Below are positions 1-9,275 of a stretch of 64,000 nucleotides of DNA, one piece after another. The notes under the pieces are model-generated. The model was not told where the DNA came from. It saw only the letters and a program-made list of their open reading frames with translations, and did not search any database. The position numbers were made by a program, and so were the translations under genes. The DNA is from Dyadobacter crusticola DSM 16708. Its GTDB lineage: Bacteria > Bacteroidota > Bacteroidia > Cytophagales > Spirosomataceae. Each line of letters starts with the position of its first letter. Positions within the stretch are counted from its first letter, which is position 1. The stretch spans positions 217,311 through 281,310 of the forward strand of contig NZ_JNJB01000011.1 of assembly GCF_000701505.1 (NCBI RefSeq), written 5' to 3'.

Positions 1-52
1 TTCCGACAATCCACAAGCGAAAGAACCATTTACTTCGCAAGCTTCTATATAA
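1..52 (+). CDS. Possible C-terminal end of a plus-strand gene (partial)
   Basis: One plus-strand frame is open from base 2 to a TAA at 50-52 and would give a C-terminus reading SDNPQAKEPFTSQASI. It stops exactly where a strong hairpin begins, and fusA converges from the other side, which is the arrangement expected of two convergent genes sharing a terminator. Only 16 codons are visible, so no function can be given and this could be a chance open frame. Confidence 0.3.
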   Translation, partial: SDNPQAKEPFTSQASI

Positions 53-93
53 AAATGATCCGTTATCTACATCAGCAGATAACGGATCATTTT
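52..93. terminator. Bidirectional intrinsic terminator after fusA
   Basis: Perfect inverted repeat with 17-bp arms (52-68 and 77-93) and an 8-base loop. It begins just beyond the fusA TAA and has A/T tracts on both outer flanks, so it can terminate fusA leftward and any plus-strand gene rightward. Confidence 0.85.
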
Positions 94-95
94 AT

Positions 96-2216
96 TTATG
101 CTTTAACTAAACCTTTTGCCTTTTCAATGACAGCCTCTGCAATGTTGTTAGGAACAATCTCATAGTAAGCGAATGTCAATGATGCAGTGGCACGGCCAGA
201 TGACATTGTACGAAGATCAGTAACATAACCGAACAATTCAGAAAGAGGCACATCAGCTTTGATAACTTGTGCTCCATTACGTGAATCCATTCCTCTCATG
301 ATACCACGGCGACGGTTAAGATCACCAGTGATCGGTCCTGTGTACTCGTCAGGTGTAAGTACTTCCACATGCATGATAGGCTCCATCAATTTTGAACCTG
401 CATGACGCGCAGCTTCTTTGAAGCCGATCTTAGCAGCTAATTCAAAAGACAGCGCATCTGAATCGACATCGTGGAATGATCCGTGGAACAAACGCACTTT
501 CATCGAATCCAATGGGTAACCAGCCAAAGCTCCGTTAACCATTGCTGCTTCAAATCCTTTTTGAACCGGAGCAATGAATTCACGAGGGATAGCTCCACCC
601 ACAACTTCATTTACAAATTGAAGACCCACTTTCGGCTCTTTTCCTTCCTCATTATCATCACGTGGTCCGATTTCAAATACGATATCGGCAAATTTACCAC
701 GACCACCTGTTTGTTTCTTGTAAACTTCGCGGTGCTCGAATTTCTTGGTAAGAATCTCCTTGTAAGCAACCTGAGGTGCACCTTGATTTACTTCTACTTT
801 GAACTCACGACGCATACGGTCGATGATGATTTCAAGGTGAAGCTCACCCATTCCTTTGATGATCGTCTGACCAGTCTCTTCGTTACTCTCAACTTGCAAC
901 GTAGGATCTTCTTCGATCAACTTAGTAATAGCCTTAGAGAAGTTATCACTATCAGCAGCTTTCTTGGGCTCGATTGCATAACCAATTACAGGCTCAGGGA
1001 ATACCATTGATTCAAGAACGATTGGGTTCTTTTCATCAGACAATGTATCTCCCGTTTTGATATCCTTAAAGCCTACAACAGCACCGATATCCCCCGCTTC
1101 AAGTCTATCAATCTGATTTTGCTTGTTAGCGTGCATTTGGAAGATACGCGAGATACGCTCCTTATTTCCTGAACGGTTGTTCAATATATACGAACCTGAA
1201 TCAAGGATACCAGAGTAAGATCTAATAAAGCAAAGACGACCTACGTAAGGGTCAGTAGCAATTTTAAATGCAAGTGCACAGAAAGGATCTTTTTCAGATG
1301 GCTGACGGCTAATTTCATCTCCGGTACGCGGATCTGTACCGACAATGCTCTCGCGATCAAGAGGTGAGGGCAAAATAGCCATCACATAATCAAGCATCGT
1401 TTGAACACCTTTGTTTTTGAAAGAAGAACCACAAACCATAGGAACAATCTTCATGCTGATCGTCGCTGCGCGAAGAGCTGCAAGAATCTCGTCTTCTGTA
1501 ATGGAGTTAGGATCTTCGAAGTATTTTTCCATCAAAGTCTCATCGAACTCAGCAACTGCTTCAAGCAATTTCTCTCTCCACTCAGTCGCTTCTTCCAGCA
1601 TATCGTCAGGAATAGGTACCTCGGTAAAGGTCATTCCTTTATCAGCTTCGTTCCATTCGATACCGCGGAAGTTAACCAGGTCAACTACACCTTTGAATGA
1701 ATCTTCTGCACCAATCGGCAATTGAAGAGGTACAGCGTAGCTGCCCAACATTTCTTTTACCTGCGTACAAACCTTCAAGAAGTCTGCGCCTGAACGGTCC
1801 ATTTTATTTACGAAACCGATACGTGCTACATTATAGTTGTTGGCAAGACGCCAGTTAGTTTCAGATTGAGGCTCAACACCATCAACTGCACTGAAAAGGA
1901 AAACCAAACCATCTAATACACGCAAAGAACGGTTTACCTCAACGGTAAAGTCAACGTGTCCCGGCGTATCGATGATGTTGATATGATATTTTTCATTACG
2001 ATAGTTCCAGTTAACTGTTGTAGCGGCCGAAGTAATGGTGATACCACGCTCCTGCTCCTGCTCCATCCAGTCCATTGTAGCAGCACCATCGTGTACTTCT
2101 CCAATTTTGTGGCTTACCCCTGCATAGTACAGGATACGCTCAGTTGTTGTTGTCTTACCGGCATCAATGTGCGCAGCAATACCAATGTTTCTTGTTAATC
2201 TTAGATCACGTGCCAT
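96..2216 (-). CDS. fusA: Elongation factor G
   Basis: Translational GTPase that drives ribosomal translocation and, with RRF, ribosome recycling in the cytoplasm. The P-loop AHIDAGKTT lies near residue 15, DTPGH at 83-87 and NKMD at 137-140; domains II to V follow and the 706-aa length is normal. It is the third gene of the str cluster rpsL-rpsG-fusA. A gap of about 220 bp separates it from rpsG and holds a terminator for the ribosomal genes plus a probable promoter, so fusA can be transcribed on its own. The ATG start gives the canonical N-terminus [12 protein letters not shown]. Confidence 0.98.
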   Translation of the reverse strand: MARDLRLTRNIGIAAHIDAGKTTTTERILYYAGVSHKIGEVHDGAATMDWMEQEQERGITITSAATTVNWNYRNEKYHINIIDTPGHVDFTVEVNRSLRVLDGLVFLFSAVDGVEPQSETNWRLANNYNVARIGFVNKMDRSGADFLKVCTQVKEMLGSYAVPLQLPIGAEDSFKGVVDLVNFRGIEWNEADKGMTFTEVPIPDDMLEEATEWREKLLEAVAEFDETLMEKYFEDPNSITEDEILAALRAATISMKIVPMVCGSSFKNKGVQTMLDYVMAILPSPLDRESIVGTDPRTGDEISRQPSEKDPFCALAFKIATDPYVGRLCFIRSYSGILDSGSYILNNRSGNKERISRIFQMHANKQNQIDRLEAGDIGAVVGFKDIKTGDTLSDEKNPIVLESMVFPEPVIGYAIEPKKAADSDNFSKAITKLIEEDPTLQVESNEETGQTIIKGMGELHLEIIIDRMRREFKVEVNQGAPQVAYKEILTKKFEHREVYKKQTGGRGKFADIVFEIGPRDDNEEGKEPKVGLQFVNEVVGGAIPREFIAPVQKGFEAAMVNGALAGYPLDSMKVRLFHGSFHDVDSDALSFELAAKIGFKEAARHAGSKLMEPIMHVEVLTPDEYTGPITGDLNRRRGIMRGMDSRNGAQVIKADVPLSELFGYVTDLRTMSSGRATASLTFAYYEIVPNNIAEAVIEKAKGLVKA

Positions 2217-2319
2217 GACAGATGGTGATGTGTTATATTTTATTCGATGTGCAACTCAATTCGAAGAACTTGAACTTTTTAGAGAAAGAGAAACTCGTTG
2301 CTTCCTAAAATTCAGAGCG

Positions 2320-2351
2320 CAAAAGTATAAATTGTTGATTATAAATCCAAT
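2320..2351 (-). promoter_or_regulatory. Probable fusA promoter (Bacteroidota type)
   Basis: Read on the minus strand, a -7 box TACTTTTG (2327-2320) is preceded by a 20-base spacer and ATTG (2351-2348), close to the Bacteroidota consensus TTTG-N19-TAnnTTTG. It lies about 100 bp upstream of fusA, downstream of the rpsG terminator. Confidence 0.5.
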
Positions 2352-2379
2352 TGAGGGAAAGTTATTTTTCAAAAATTTA

Positions 2380-2419
2380 TACAAAAAATCGGGAGCCTGG
2401 ATTAGCCGGGCTCCCGATT
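2380..2419 (-). terminator. Intrinsic terminator after rpsG
   Basis: Hairpin with 14-base arms (2406-2419 and 2387-2400, one G-T wobble) and a 5-base loop, followed on the minus strand by a run of T. It lies about 20 bp past the rpsG stop. Confidence 0.8.
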
Positions 2420-2437
2420 GCATTATATTTTGTTTCC

Positions 2438-2905
2438 TTAGAAACGGAAGTGTGAGAACGCCTTGTTCGCATCCGCCATACGGTGCGTGTCGTCTTTCTT
2501 CTTCACAGCAGCACCTTCACCTTTTGCAGCAGCAATGATTTCTCCCGCCAAACGGTCAACCATTGTTTTTTCTCCACGCTTGCGGGAGTAGTTGATCAAC
2601 CATTTCATACCAAGAGACTGCTTACGCTCAGGACGAACTTCCGTTGGAACCTGGAACGTTGCTCCACCAACGCGGCGGCTTTTTACCTCAACTGAAGGCG
2701 TAACATTATTCAATGCCTTCTTCCAAGTCTCAAGGCCATTTTCGCTGGTCTTTTTCTCAACCAACTCCAATGCGTCGTAGAAAATGGTAAATGCAATGCT
2801 CTTCTTTCCTTCGTACATCAGGTTGTTCACAAACTTAGTTACCTGAACATCCCTGAACTTAGGATCAGGAAGGATATATCTTTTCTTTGGTTTCGACTTT
2901 CTCAT
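2438..2905 (-). CDS. rpsG: 30S ribosomal protein S7
   Basis: Primary 16S rRNA-binding protein that organises the head of the small subunit and lines the E site. The 155-aa length and basic N-terminus [17 protein letters not shown] are normal for bacterial S7; the C-terminal half contains NKAFSHFRF at the end. It lies between rpsL (117-bp gap) and fusA in the conserved str order, and ends just before an intrinsic terminator. Confidence 0.97.
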   Translation of the reverse strand: MRKSKPKKRYILPDPKFRDVQVTKFVNNLMYEGKKSIAFTIFYDALELVEKKTSENGLETWKKALNNVTPSVEVKSRRVGGATFQVPTEVRPERKQSLGMKWLINYSRKRGEKTMVDRLAGEIIAAAKGEGAAVKKKDDTHRMADANKAFSHFRF

Positions 2906-3022
2906 TTTGTCTTAATGTTTTTTACACGAGGTTTCGTTTTGCAACTTATTCACCCACGCAAGGCGCAGATTACTTCCCTTTTATCAACTTAATTATTTAA
3001 TAAAAGCAGAGAGAGTTACTTT

Positions 3023-3436
3023 TTATTTTTTCTTACCTTTTGTTGGCGCTGCTGCAACCTGTCCTGGTTTCGGACGCTTAGCACCGTACTTAGAACGACG
3101 TTGTTTACGTCCATTTACACCAGCAGTATCCAACGCACCACGGATAATGTGGTAACGAACACCTGGCAAGTCCTTTACACGACCACCGCGGATCAATACG
3201 ATCGAGTGCTCTTGCAGGTTGTGGCCTTCACCCGGGATGTAGGCATTCACCTCTTTGTTGTTGGAAAGACGAACACGAGCTACCTTACGAAGTGCGGAGT
3301 TCGGCTTCTTTGGCGTTGTAGTGTACACCCTGGTGCACACACCCCTACGCTGAGGGCATGAATCCAAAGCCGGCGACTTTGATTTCCATGTAATGGTCTC
3401 TCTACCTTTACGGACTAATTGTGAAATAGTTGGCAT
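3023..3436 (-). CDS. rpsL: 30S ribosomal protein S12
   Basis: Decoding-centre protein of the small subunit. The invariant segments [11 protein letters not shown] and [13 protein letters not shown] are present; their lysines correspond to the positions where streptomycin-resistance changes occur in other bacteria, and both are wild type here. At 137 aa it has the usual C-terminal basic tail (ending KGKKK). It is the first gene of the str operon, with a near-consensus promoter about 75 bp upstream. Confidence 0.97.
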   Translation of the reverse strand: MPTISQLVRKGRETITWKSKSPALDSCPQRRGVCTRVYTTTPKKPNSALRKVARVRLSNNKEVNAYIPGEGHNLQEHSIVLIRGGRVKDLPGVRYHIIRGALDTAGVNGRKQRRSKYGAKRPKPGQVAAAPTKGKKK

Positions 3437-3511
3437 TTAACAAATTGATTTTGATCAGATTAGCAATCCGACCTATTGTTATGTAAACAGTTTTCCCGAA
3501 AAATCGGACTG

Positions 3512-3542
3512 CAAAAGTAATATTTCATAGCTGATTAGCAAA
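3512..3542 (-). promoter_or_regulatory. str operon promoter (TTTG-N19-TAnnTTTG)
   Basis: On the minus strand TTTG (3542-3539), exactly 19 bases, then TACTTTTG (3519-3512): a perfect match to the Bacteroidota sigma-A promoter. It is about 75 bp upstream of the rpsL start, in the space divergent with the PorE-like gene. Confidence 0.8.
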
Positions 3543-3733
3543 GCGTTACTTACCTTTTTTCGAAAATTGCGTTTCAGTCCAGCCATTTGCTGATCAACAA
3601 AGCACTTCAATATGATCCAGATAAAAATCTTTTCCACTTGTATCCAGAATTTTATTTCCAAACGTTCTTTATTAGTATTGTTTTTCAAAAACCCAGTGTG
3701 CGCGTCGAATCGTTTGATTTTATACTTTACATT

Positions 3734-5746
3734 ATGAAACTTTTGCGGAGTGTCTTTACCCTCGTAATACTTAGTGCTCTTTTATCAGGCTGCAATTCGG
3801 CGATGCAGGCCTACAAGGACGGTCAGAAGAAATTCGCCAACGGAGAATATGAATTAGCGATAAAAGGTTTCCAAAAAGCTGCTCAAGAAAATTATGAGCC
3901 TGTTCAAACCAGCTACTATATCGCCGAATCCTACCGACTTTCAAACCGCTTTAAAGAAGCTATCCCTTTTTATAAACAAGCCCTGGATGCTGGTCTGGCA
4001 AGTAATGATGCCCGGTTTCAATATGCATACGCATTGAAAACTGCTGGTCAGTATAGTGAAGCGTCTGCGCAGTTTGCCTCGTTCGCCAAAGACACTGTTG
4101 GCTCGCAGGCGTTGAAGGATAGAGCACTGCGGGAAGTCGAAATTTTGCGGATTGCCGACAGGCTCAAAACTGAGAAAATGGAAGTAGAGGTAAAGAATAT
4201 ACCTCTCAACACAGCCGGTTCTGAATTCTCACCGACGGTTCTTGGAAGAGAGCTTGTTTTTTCTTCATCTAAAAAAGAGAAAATATATAAAAACAACGGA
4301 CAGCCCATGCTGGGGTTATATAAGGTATCAATTACCGAAGATCCCGGGGCGATTCAAGGCAACCCTGTTTTGCTAAGTCCGGAAATCCTTGCTGAAGACG
4401 CGAATGAGGCCTCCCCTGCTTTCTCGCCTGATGGAAAAACGTTGGTTTTTGCCCGGGGTAATACTGGCAAAAAGAACAGCAGCAAAGATGTGGACCTTTA
4501 TATGAGTCGCAATGTTGAAGGAAAATGGACTGTCCCGGCTCCTCTCCCGATTAATGATTCGCTGGCCTGGGACGGTTCGCCTGCATTCTCGCGCGACGGG
4601 AAAACACTTTACTTCGCTTCGAACAGAGCTGGCGGCGCAGGCGGCATTGATATTTACCGTACCAATATGGACGCATCAGGCCGGTTCAGCAAGCCCGTAA
4701 ATATGGGCAGGGACATTAATACTGCCGGTGACGATATGTTCCCGTATGTAGCAGAGGGGGGCAAGCTGTACTTTGCGTCTGACGGACACCCTGGTCTTGG
4801 TAAATTGGACTTGTTCTCTGCGACCCGTAGTCAAGGGGTGATAACAATAGAGAATATGGGGCTTCCATTCAATAGTCCGCAGGACGATTTCGGATTGGTG
4901 TTTTATGAAGGTTTGAACAGAGGTTTCTTTTCTTCAAATCGAGACGGAGGAAAAGGTGATGACGACATTTACTATTTCTCTGCACCCGAAGATCCTGACA
5001 GTACAACCATTGCCAGAAACAATGATCCTAACGATCCGCTGAATCCGAACAATCCAAACTATATCAATGGAAAACCGAAAGTGGTCAGATATTTCCTTGG
5101 CGGTAATGTAGTTACTGCTGGACAGGAATCAATCCCACTGGACTCTGCAATCGTGCACATTTATCCTGATACCTCTGATGTACAAATTGCTCAGCTGCCG
5201 ACTGGCAGCGATGGTAAGTTCGGGAAACAGTCTGTTGAAGAAGGCAGGTCTTACGTATTACTGGCCGAACGCAAAGGTTATATCAGCAGACGTGAACCGT
5301 TTTCAATGACCGGCCGCTCCATTCCCCCGATTTTCCTGACGAAAGAACTGACAGATACCACTTTCAATGTGACCATCAAGCTGGACAAGCTGGAATTGAA
5401 CAAAACATTCGTTTTGGAAAACATCTATTACGATTTGAACAAATACAATATTCGCCCTGACGCTGCGATTGAGCTCGACAAGCTGGTTCAGATTTTGAAA
5501 GATAACCCGAGTATGAACATTGAGCTGAGCTCGCACACGGACGCCCGTGCTACGGATGCCTACAATATGACATTATCCCAGAACAGGGCTGAGTCAGCAG
5601 TGGCGTACCTGAATTCGAAGGGAATTGATGCCGACAGAATGGTAGCAAAAGGGTACGGCGAGCGCGAGTTGATTGTTCCAAATGCAAAAACAGAAGAAGA
5701 ACACCAGCGAAACCGGCGGACCGAATTCACTATTCTGAGCTACTAA
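3734..5746 (+). CDS. PorE-like lipoprotein: TPR, PD40 propeller, CRD and OmpA domains
   Basis: The chosen ATG at 3734 gives a lipoprotein signal (hydrophobic stretch then LSGC, Cys about residue 19); an earlier ATG at 3587 would bury this signal. TPR-like helices occupy roughly residues 20-130, PD40/WD40-like propeller strands (repeated SPAFSPDGKTL-type motifs) 150-430, a carboxypeptidase-regulatory-like beta domain 455-540, and an OmpA/MotB peptidoglycan-binding domain 555-670. This four-part order is that of PorE, the T9SS component of Porphyromonas that ties the machinery to peptidoglycan. It is inferred to sit in the periplasm, anchored in the outer membrane. A T9SS cargo is encoded at 21.5 kb, but no other T9SS machinery gene is in the window; paralogues of this architecture exist, so a T9SS role is probable, not proven. 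Confidence 0.85.
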   Translation: MKLLRSVFTLVILSALLSGCNSAMQAYKDGQKKFANGEYELAIKGFQKAAQENYEPVQTSYYIAESYRLSNRFKEAIPFYKQALDAGLASNDARFQYAYALKTAGQYSEASAQFASFAKDTVGSQALKDRALREVEILRIADRLKTEKMEVEVKNIPLNTAGSEFSPTVLGRELVFSSSKKEKIYKNNGQPMLGLYKVSITEDPGAIQGNPVLLSPEILAEDANEASPAFSPDGKTLVFARGNTGKKNSSKDVDLYMSRNVEGKWTVPAPLPINDSLAWDGSPAFSRDGKTLYFASNRAGGAGGIDIYRTNMDASGRFSKPVNMGRDINTAGDDMFPYVAEGGKLYFASDGHPGLGKLDLFSATRSQGVITIENMGLPFNSPQDDFGLVFYEGLNRGFFSSNRDGGKGDDDIYYFSAPEDPDSTTIARNNDPNDPLNPNNPNYINGKPKVVRYFLGGNVVTAGQESIPLDSAIVHIYPDTSDVQIAQLPTGSDGKFGKQSVEEGRSYVLLAERKGYISRREPFSMTGRSIPPIFLTKELTDTTFNVTIKLDKLELNKTFVLENIYYDLNKYNIRPDAAIELDKLVQILKDNPSMNIELSSHTDARATDAYNMTLSQNRAESAVAYLNSKGIDADRMVAKGYGERELIVPNAKTEEEHQRNRRTEFTILSY

Positions 5747-5763
5747 CCAGATTAAAACAATAT

Positions 5764-5808
5764 AAATCCCGCTCCGGACATGCTTGTTCCTGAGCGGGAT
5801 TTTGTTTT
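5764..5808 (+). terminator. Intrinsic terminator after the PorE-like gene
   Basis: Perfect 11-bp arms aaatcccgctc / gagcgggattt (5764-5774, 5792-5802) followed by TTGTTTT. Confidence 0.85.
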
Positions 5809-5873
5809 AACCCTCCCTATCTTTGCCGATTATTTCCAATCACATTTTTATCATATCAATTAAGTTTAGGTAA

Positions 5874-7055
5874 ATGGCGCAGCGCATTGTTTACTGGTTT
5901 AGAAATGACCTTCGATTATTGGATAATGAAGCGTTATTTACAGCCTGCAACTCCTCAGAAGAAATAATCCCCGTCTTTGTTTTTGACCCAAGACAATATG
6001 AGAAAACCCGGCTCGGTTTTCGCCGGACAAGTGCTTTAAGAGCGCAGCAGCTGATTGAATGCGTAGCTGATTTACAAAAAAAGATCCGAGCCAAAGGCGG
6101 AGACCTACTAATTAGGATTGGTGAGCCCGAAAAGATCATTGCAGAGATAGCCGAAAGTTTTGAAGCAAATTATGTTTATACCACAAAGGAAATTGGCCCT
6201 GAAGAAACACGGATTGAGTCTTCTTTAAGTAAAAACCTTAAACTGCTCAATATCGACATCAAGCTATTCTGGACCGATACTTTGGTGCACGCTGCCGAGC
6301 TGCCTTTCCCAATTTCAAAGCTCCCGTCCTCTTTTGCTGAATTTGCCGAGAAAATGCAAGGCAACTTGTCTGTCAAAGATGCATTGCCTGAGCCGGACAA
6401 GGTCAAATTGCCTGGCCAATATGAGGCCGGTCAGTTACCTGCCCTCAGCGACTTACAAATTGGTCCCGAAGAAATAAGTCTTGAAACTGAGGCCGGATCA
6501 GCTTCGCAGGTTAGCCAAGCCAATGCAGTTGAAGCACTTGCCAGATATCTCAAGACACTGAGCGACCCTGCGGGTTTTCACACCCTGATCGACTCCGGTA
6601 TTTCTCAGTTGCTCGCACTGGGCAATCTTTCTCCCCGCTACGTTTATCAGACTATCCGGTTATTGCCGGAGTCAGAAAAGCAGCAGAACCTGCTTCGCGA
6701 TCTGCTGGAAAGGGACTACTTTCATTGGACATTACTTCGCTTTGGGCCGCGGATTTTCAAGCCAAGTGGTGTAAAGCACCTGTTCGCAAAGCGCTGGTCA
6801 AATGAGAATACAGTGTTTGAGAAATGGATTAACGGAGAAACAGAAGATCCCGCTGTAAATGCAATTATGAAAAGGTTGAAGATAGAAGGCGACCTGCCCG
6901 CATCCGAACGTCAGGCAAGTGCCGAATACCTTGCCAATACACTCGACATCAATTGGACCTGGGGAGCAATGTATTTTGAAAGCAACCTCAAAGACTACGA
7001 GCCTTCTGTTACCTGGGGTAAATGGAATAAAGTGGCAGGAGTTGGTCAGGACTGA
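5874..7055 (+). CDS. Degenerate, C-terminally short cryptochrome-DASH/photolyase homologue
   Basis: The N-terminal photolyase alpha/beta domain (RIVYWFRNDLRLLDNEAL) and the helical FAD domain are recognisable, including LGNLSPRYVY and the late WGAMYFES and WGKWNKVAGVGQD blocks. Functional Cry-DASH and CPD photolyases carry a GYPFVDA-x-M-R-x-L and an N-R-G-R-Q segment that hold FAD and substrate; here these read EDPAVNAIMKRL and ASERQ. The chain ends at TGA straight after GVGQD, about 30-40 residues before the family's usual end, and the same frame continues as EARDNFNETK, faintly like the missing tail. A TATCTTTG -7 box lies at 5818-5825. It may be a decaying photolyase or a divergent flavoprotein-like protein with another role. 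Confidence 0.8.
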   Translation: MAQRIVYWFRNDLRLLDNEALFTACNSSEEIIPVFVFDPRQYEKTRLGFRRTSALRAQQLIECVADLQKKIRAKGGDLLIRIGEPEKIIAEIAESFEANYVYTTKEIGPEETRIESSLSKNLKLLNIDIKLFWTDTLVHAAELPFPISKLPSSFAEFAEKMQGNLSVKDALPEPDKVKLPGQYEAGQLPALSDLQIGPEEISLETEAGSASQVSQANAVEALARYLKTLSDPAGFHTLIDSGISQLLALGNLSPRYVYQTIRLLPESEKQQNLLRDLLERDYFHWTLLRFGPRIFKPSGVKHLFAKRWSNENTVFEKWINGETEDPAVNAIMKRLKIEGDLPASERQASAEYLANTLDINWTWGAMYFESNLKDYEPSVTWGKWNKVAGVGQD

Positions 7056-7207
7056 GAAGCCAGGGACAATTTCAATGAAACGAAAACCCACTATCAAGCT
7101 CAAAATCCGTCAAAATTGACCCAAAAGCCGGTTGTGTAGTTTTTGGTGCGGATTTTGTTAGCTTTGAACAACTTTGATTATTCATTAACTATTAACCGAA
7201 TACTAAA

Positions 7208-7789
7208 ATGTCAAAAGGATTAATCGCAGTAATAGTCGTGGTTCTAATTCTCGGATTCGTCGGCTGTGGAAAATATAACGGGCTTGTTGGAAAAGATGAA
7301 GTAGTGAAAGAATCCTGGGCTAAGGTAGAAAGCCAGTACCAACGTCGCGCCGACTTGATACCAAATCTGGTAAGCACCGTAAAAGGAGCTGCTGAGTTCG
7401 AGAAAGGTACATTAACTGCCGTCATTGAAGCACGTAGCAAAGCAACCCAGACAACGATCCAGGCTGATGAGCTTACTCCGGAGAACATTTCCAAGTTTCA
7501 GGCTGCACAGGATCAGTTAAGCGGCTCACTTTCCAGGTTACTTGTTTCGGTTGAACAATATCCGCAGCTCAAAGCAAACCAGAACTTTCTGGAATTACAG
7601 GCACAGCTTGAAGGCACAGAGAACCGGATTGGCGTAGCAAGAAATGACTTTAACACGGTTGTAAAAGACTACAATCAGGAAGTAAGAACATTCCCAACCA
7701 ACTTGTTTGCGGGCGTTTTCGGCTTCTCGCAAAAAGGCTACTTTACAGCAACAGCCGGCTCCGAAAAAGCACCTTCGGTACAGTTCTAG
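7208..7789 (+). CDS. LemA family protein
   Basis: 193 aa. One N-terminal hydrophobic segment ends in GFVGC, a possible lipobox, followed by the LemA signature (ESWAKVESQYQRRADLIPNLV) and a four-helix coiled body. LemA proteins are membrane-attached and of unknown biochemical function. It is followed by two TPM-domain genes, a LemA-TPM partnership common in bacteria and thought to concern envelope maintenance. A -7-like box TAGCTTTG sits at 7159-7166. Confidence 0.9.
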   Translation: MSKGLIAVIVVVLILGFVGCGKYNGLVGKDEVVKESWAKVESQYQRRADLIPNLVSTVKGAAEFEKGTLTAVIEARSKATQTTIQADELTPENISKFQAAQDQLSGSLSRLLVSVEQYPQLKANQNFLELQAQLEGTENRIGVARNDFNTVVKDYNQEVRTFPTNLFAGVFGFSQKGYFTATAGSEKAPSVQF

Positions 7790-7798
7790 ACCGACATG

Positions 7799-7840
7799 AA
7801 TGGTTTCCGGGAATAGTACCGGAAACCATTTACTTTTCTT
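7799..7840 (+). terminator. Hairpin between lemA-like and TPM genes
   Basis: Perfect 12-bp arms aatggtttccgg / ccggaaaccatt (7799-7810, 7819-7830) followed by a T-rich stretch. It may terminate or attenuate transcription into the TPM genes. Confidence 0.7.
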
Positions 7841-7874
7841 AGCAGCACTTCACAGATACCTACACCCATTTTCC

Positions 7875-8318
7875 ATGGAAGCGCAACCCCTTTTTTTTAC
7901 AGAAGAGCAGCAGCAACTTATCATTAGTGCGATAAAGGCAGCTGAAAAACAGACTTCGGGCGAAGTGAAGGTACATATTGAGAAAAAATGCCCTAACCCG
8001 GATGTAATGGAAAGAGCGAAAGAAGTTTTCTTCGCACTGAACCTACACCAGACTGCCCAGCGAAACGGAGTTCTGTTTTATCTCGCTTATGAAGACAGGA
8101 AGTTTGCGGTACTTGGCGACAAAGGTATCAACGAAAAGGTACCTGACGATTTTTGGGAAACAACGAAGAGCCTGCTGCGAAGCCATTTTGCACAAGGCTT
8201 GTTCCTGGAAGGACTTTGTAAAGGTATCGCGGAGGCTGGATTTCAGTTGAAATCGCATTTCCCATACAAATCCGACGACATCAACGAACTTCCAGACGAT
8301 ATTTCGTTCGGACACTGA
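7875..8318 (+). CDS. TPM domain protein (soluble)
   Basis: 147 aa from the ATG at 7875; an in-frame ATG at 7800 lies inside the upstream hairpin and adds a non-conserved leader, so it was not used. The protein is one TPM (TLP18.3/Psb32/MOLO-1) domain: FFTEEQQQLIISAIKAAEKQTSGEVKV at the start, then beta strands around FYLAYEDRKFAVLGDKGINEKV. No signal peptide is visible, so it is probably cytoplasmic. It forms a pair with the exported TPM gene 4 bp downstream, as in many LemA-TPM clusters. The biochemical role is unknown; some plant homologues show phosphatase activity. Confidence 0.85.
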   Translation: MEAQPLFFTEEQQQLIISAIKAAEKQTSGEVKVHIEKKCPNPDVMERAKEVFFALNLHQTAQRNGVLFYLAYEDRKFAVLGDKGINEKVPDDFWETTKSLLRSHFAQGLFLEGLCKGIAEAGFQLKSHFPYKSDDINELPDDISFGH

Positions 8319-8322
8319 ACTC

Positions 8323-9108
8323 ATGAATAAAATACTCTTAATACCCATTCTGCTGATCATCTCTCTTTGTAGCAGTTGGGCACAGGATATCCCTGCCAAA
8401 CCAAATCCGCCAAGACTGGTAAATGACTTTGCAAATCAGCTCAGCGTTGATGAAAAAGCCAGTCTTGAACGAAAGCTTGTTGCGTACAACGATTCTACCT
8501 CTTCGCAGATCGTTGTCGTAATTGTTCCGACAACAGGTGACTATCCTATCGCAGACTACGCTTTCAAAATTGGTAGAGAATGGGGTATAGGCCAAAAGGA
8601 TAAAGACAATGGAATCGTGCTGCTATGGGCACCTACTGACCGGAAGGTTTTTATAAGCACCGGCTACGGAATGGAAGGCGCAATTCCGGATGCAATTGCC
8701 AAACGGATTATTTCGCAGGTGATTACCCCGCGCTTCAAACAAAATCAGTTTTACCAGGGTTTGGACGAAGGCGTGGACATGATCTTCAAATATGCAACTG
8801 GTGAATACAAAGCTGAAAAGCAGGATAATAACGGTGACAATGGCGGCTCTCCGCCGATACTTTTTATCGTTGCTTTTATTATGATTATCGCATTCATTAT
8901 CATGCGGAACCGGAACAATCGTGGCGGCCGTGGAGGTGGAGGAATCGGCGGCTTTGGCGGACCGATATTCTGGCCTTATACCACACACTCGGGTGGCGGC
9001 AGCTTTTCGGGCAATTGGGGCGGCGGCGGATTTGGAGGAGGAAGCGGAGGGTTCGGCGGATTTGGCGGAGGTAGCTTCGGTGGGGGCGGCGCTGGCGGCG
9101 ACTATTAG
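8323..9108 (+). CDS. TPM domain protein, exported, Gly-rich C-terminus
   Basis: 261 aa with an N-terminal signal peptide (LLIPILLIISLCSSWAQ), a TPM domain (about residues 30-160: VNDFANQLS, SQIVVVIVPTTGDYPIADYAFKIG, GYGMEGAIPD), one transmembrane helix (about 185-203, PPILFIVAFIMIIAFII) and a tail of about 55 residues that is almost all Gly, Phe and Ser. This is the YgcG-like architecture: the TPM domain is presumably periplasmic and the Gly-rich tail cytoplasmic. It follows the soluble TPM gene by 4 bp and is followed by a terminator, closing the LemA-TPM-TPM unit. Confidence 0.88.
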   Translation: MNKILLIPILLIISLCSSWAQDIPAKPNPPRLVNDFANQLSVDEKASLERKLVAYNDSTSSQIVVVIVPTTGDYPIADYAFKIGREWGIGQKDKDNGIVLLWAPTDRKVFISTGYGMEGAIPDAIAKRIISQVITPRFKQNQFYQGLDEGVDMIFKYATGEYKAEKQDNNGDNGGSPPILFIVAFIMIIAFIIMRNRNNRGGRGGGGIGGFGGPIFWPYTTHSGGGSFSGNWGGGGFGGGSGGFGGFGGGSFGGGGAGGDY

Positions 9109-9139
9109 ATGAATGCTATTACGTAATAAGAATACTTAA

Positions 9140-9172
9140 AAGGCTCGAAAGTGTACATTTTCGGGCTTTTTC
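9140..9172 (+). terminator. Intrinsic terminator after the TPM genes
   Basis: Arms ggctcgaaa / tttcgggct with one wobble pair, flanked by A and T tracts. Confidence 0.75.
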
Positions 9173-9275
9173 ATTTAGTTTGAGGTAAAAGGATGCATAG
9201 TCTTTGCATGTAGGAATGGCATGATATTTGAACAAACTCCATAAAAGATATCACTTTTAACCTAAACAACACTTT

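Noticed and set aside
7800..7874. Upstream start for the soluble TPM gene
   Set aside because: The ATG at 7800 is inside a perfect hairpin and the added 25 residues do not belong to the TPM domain.
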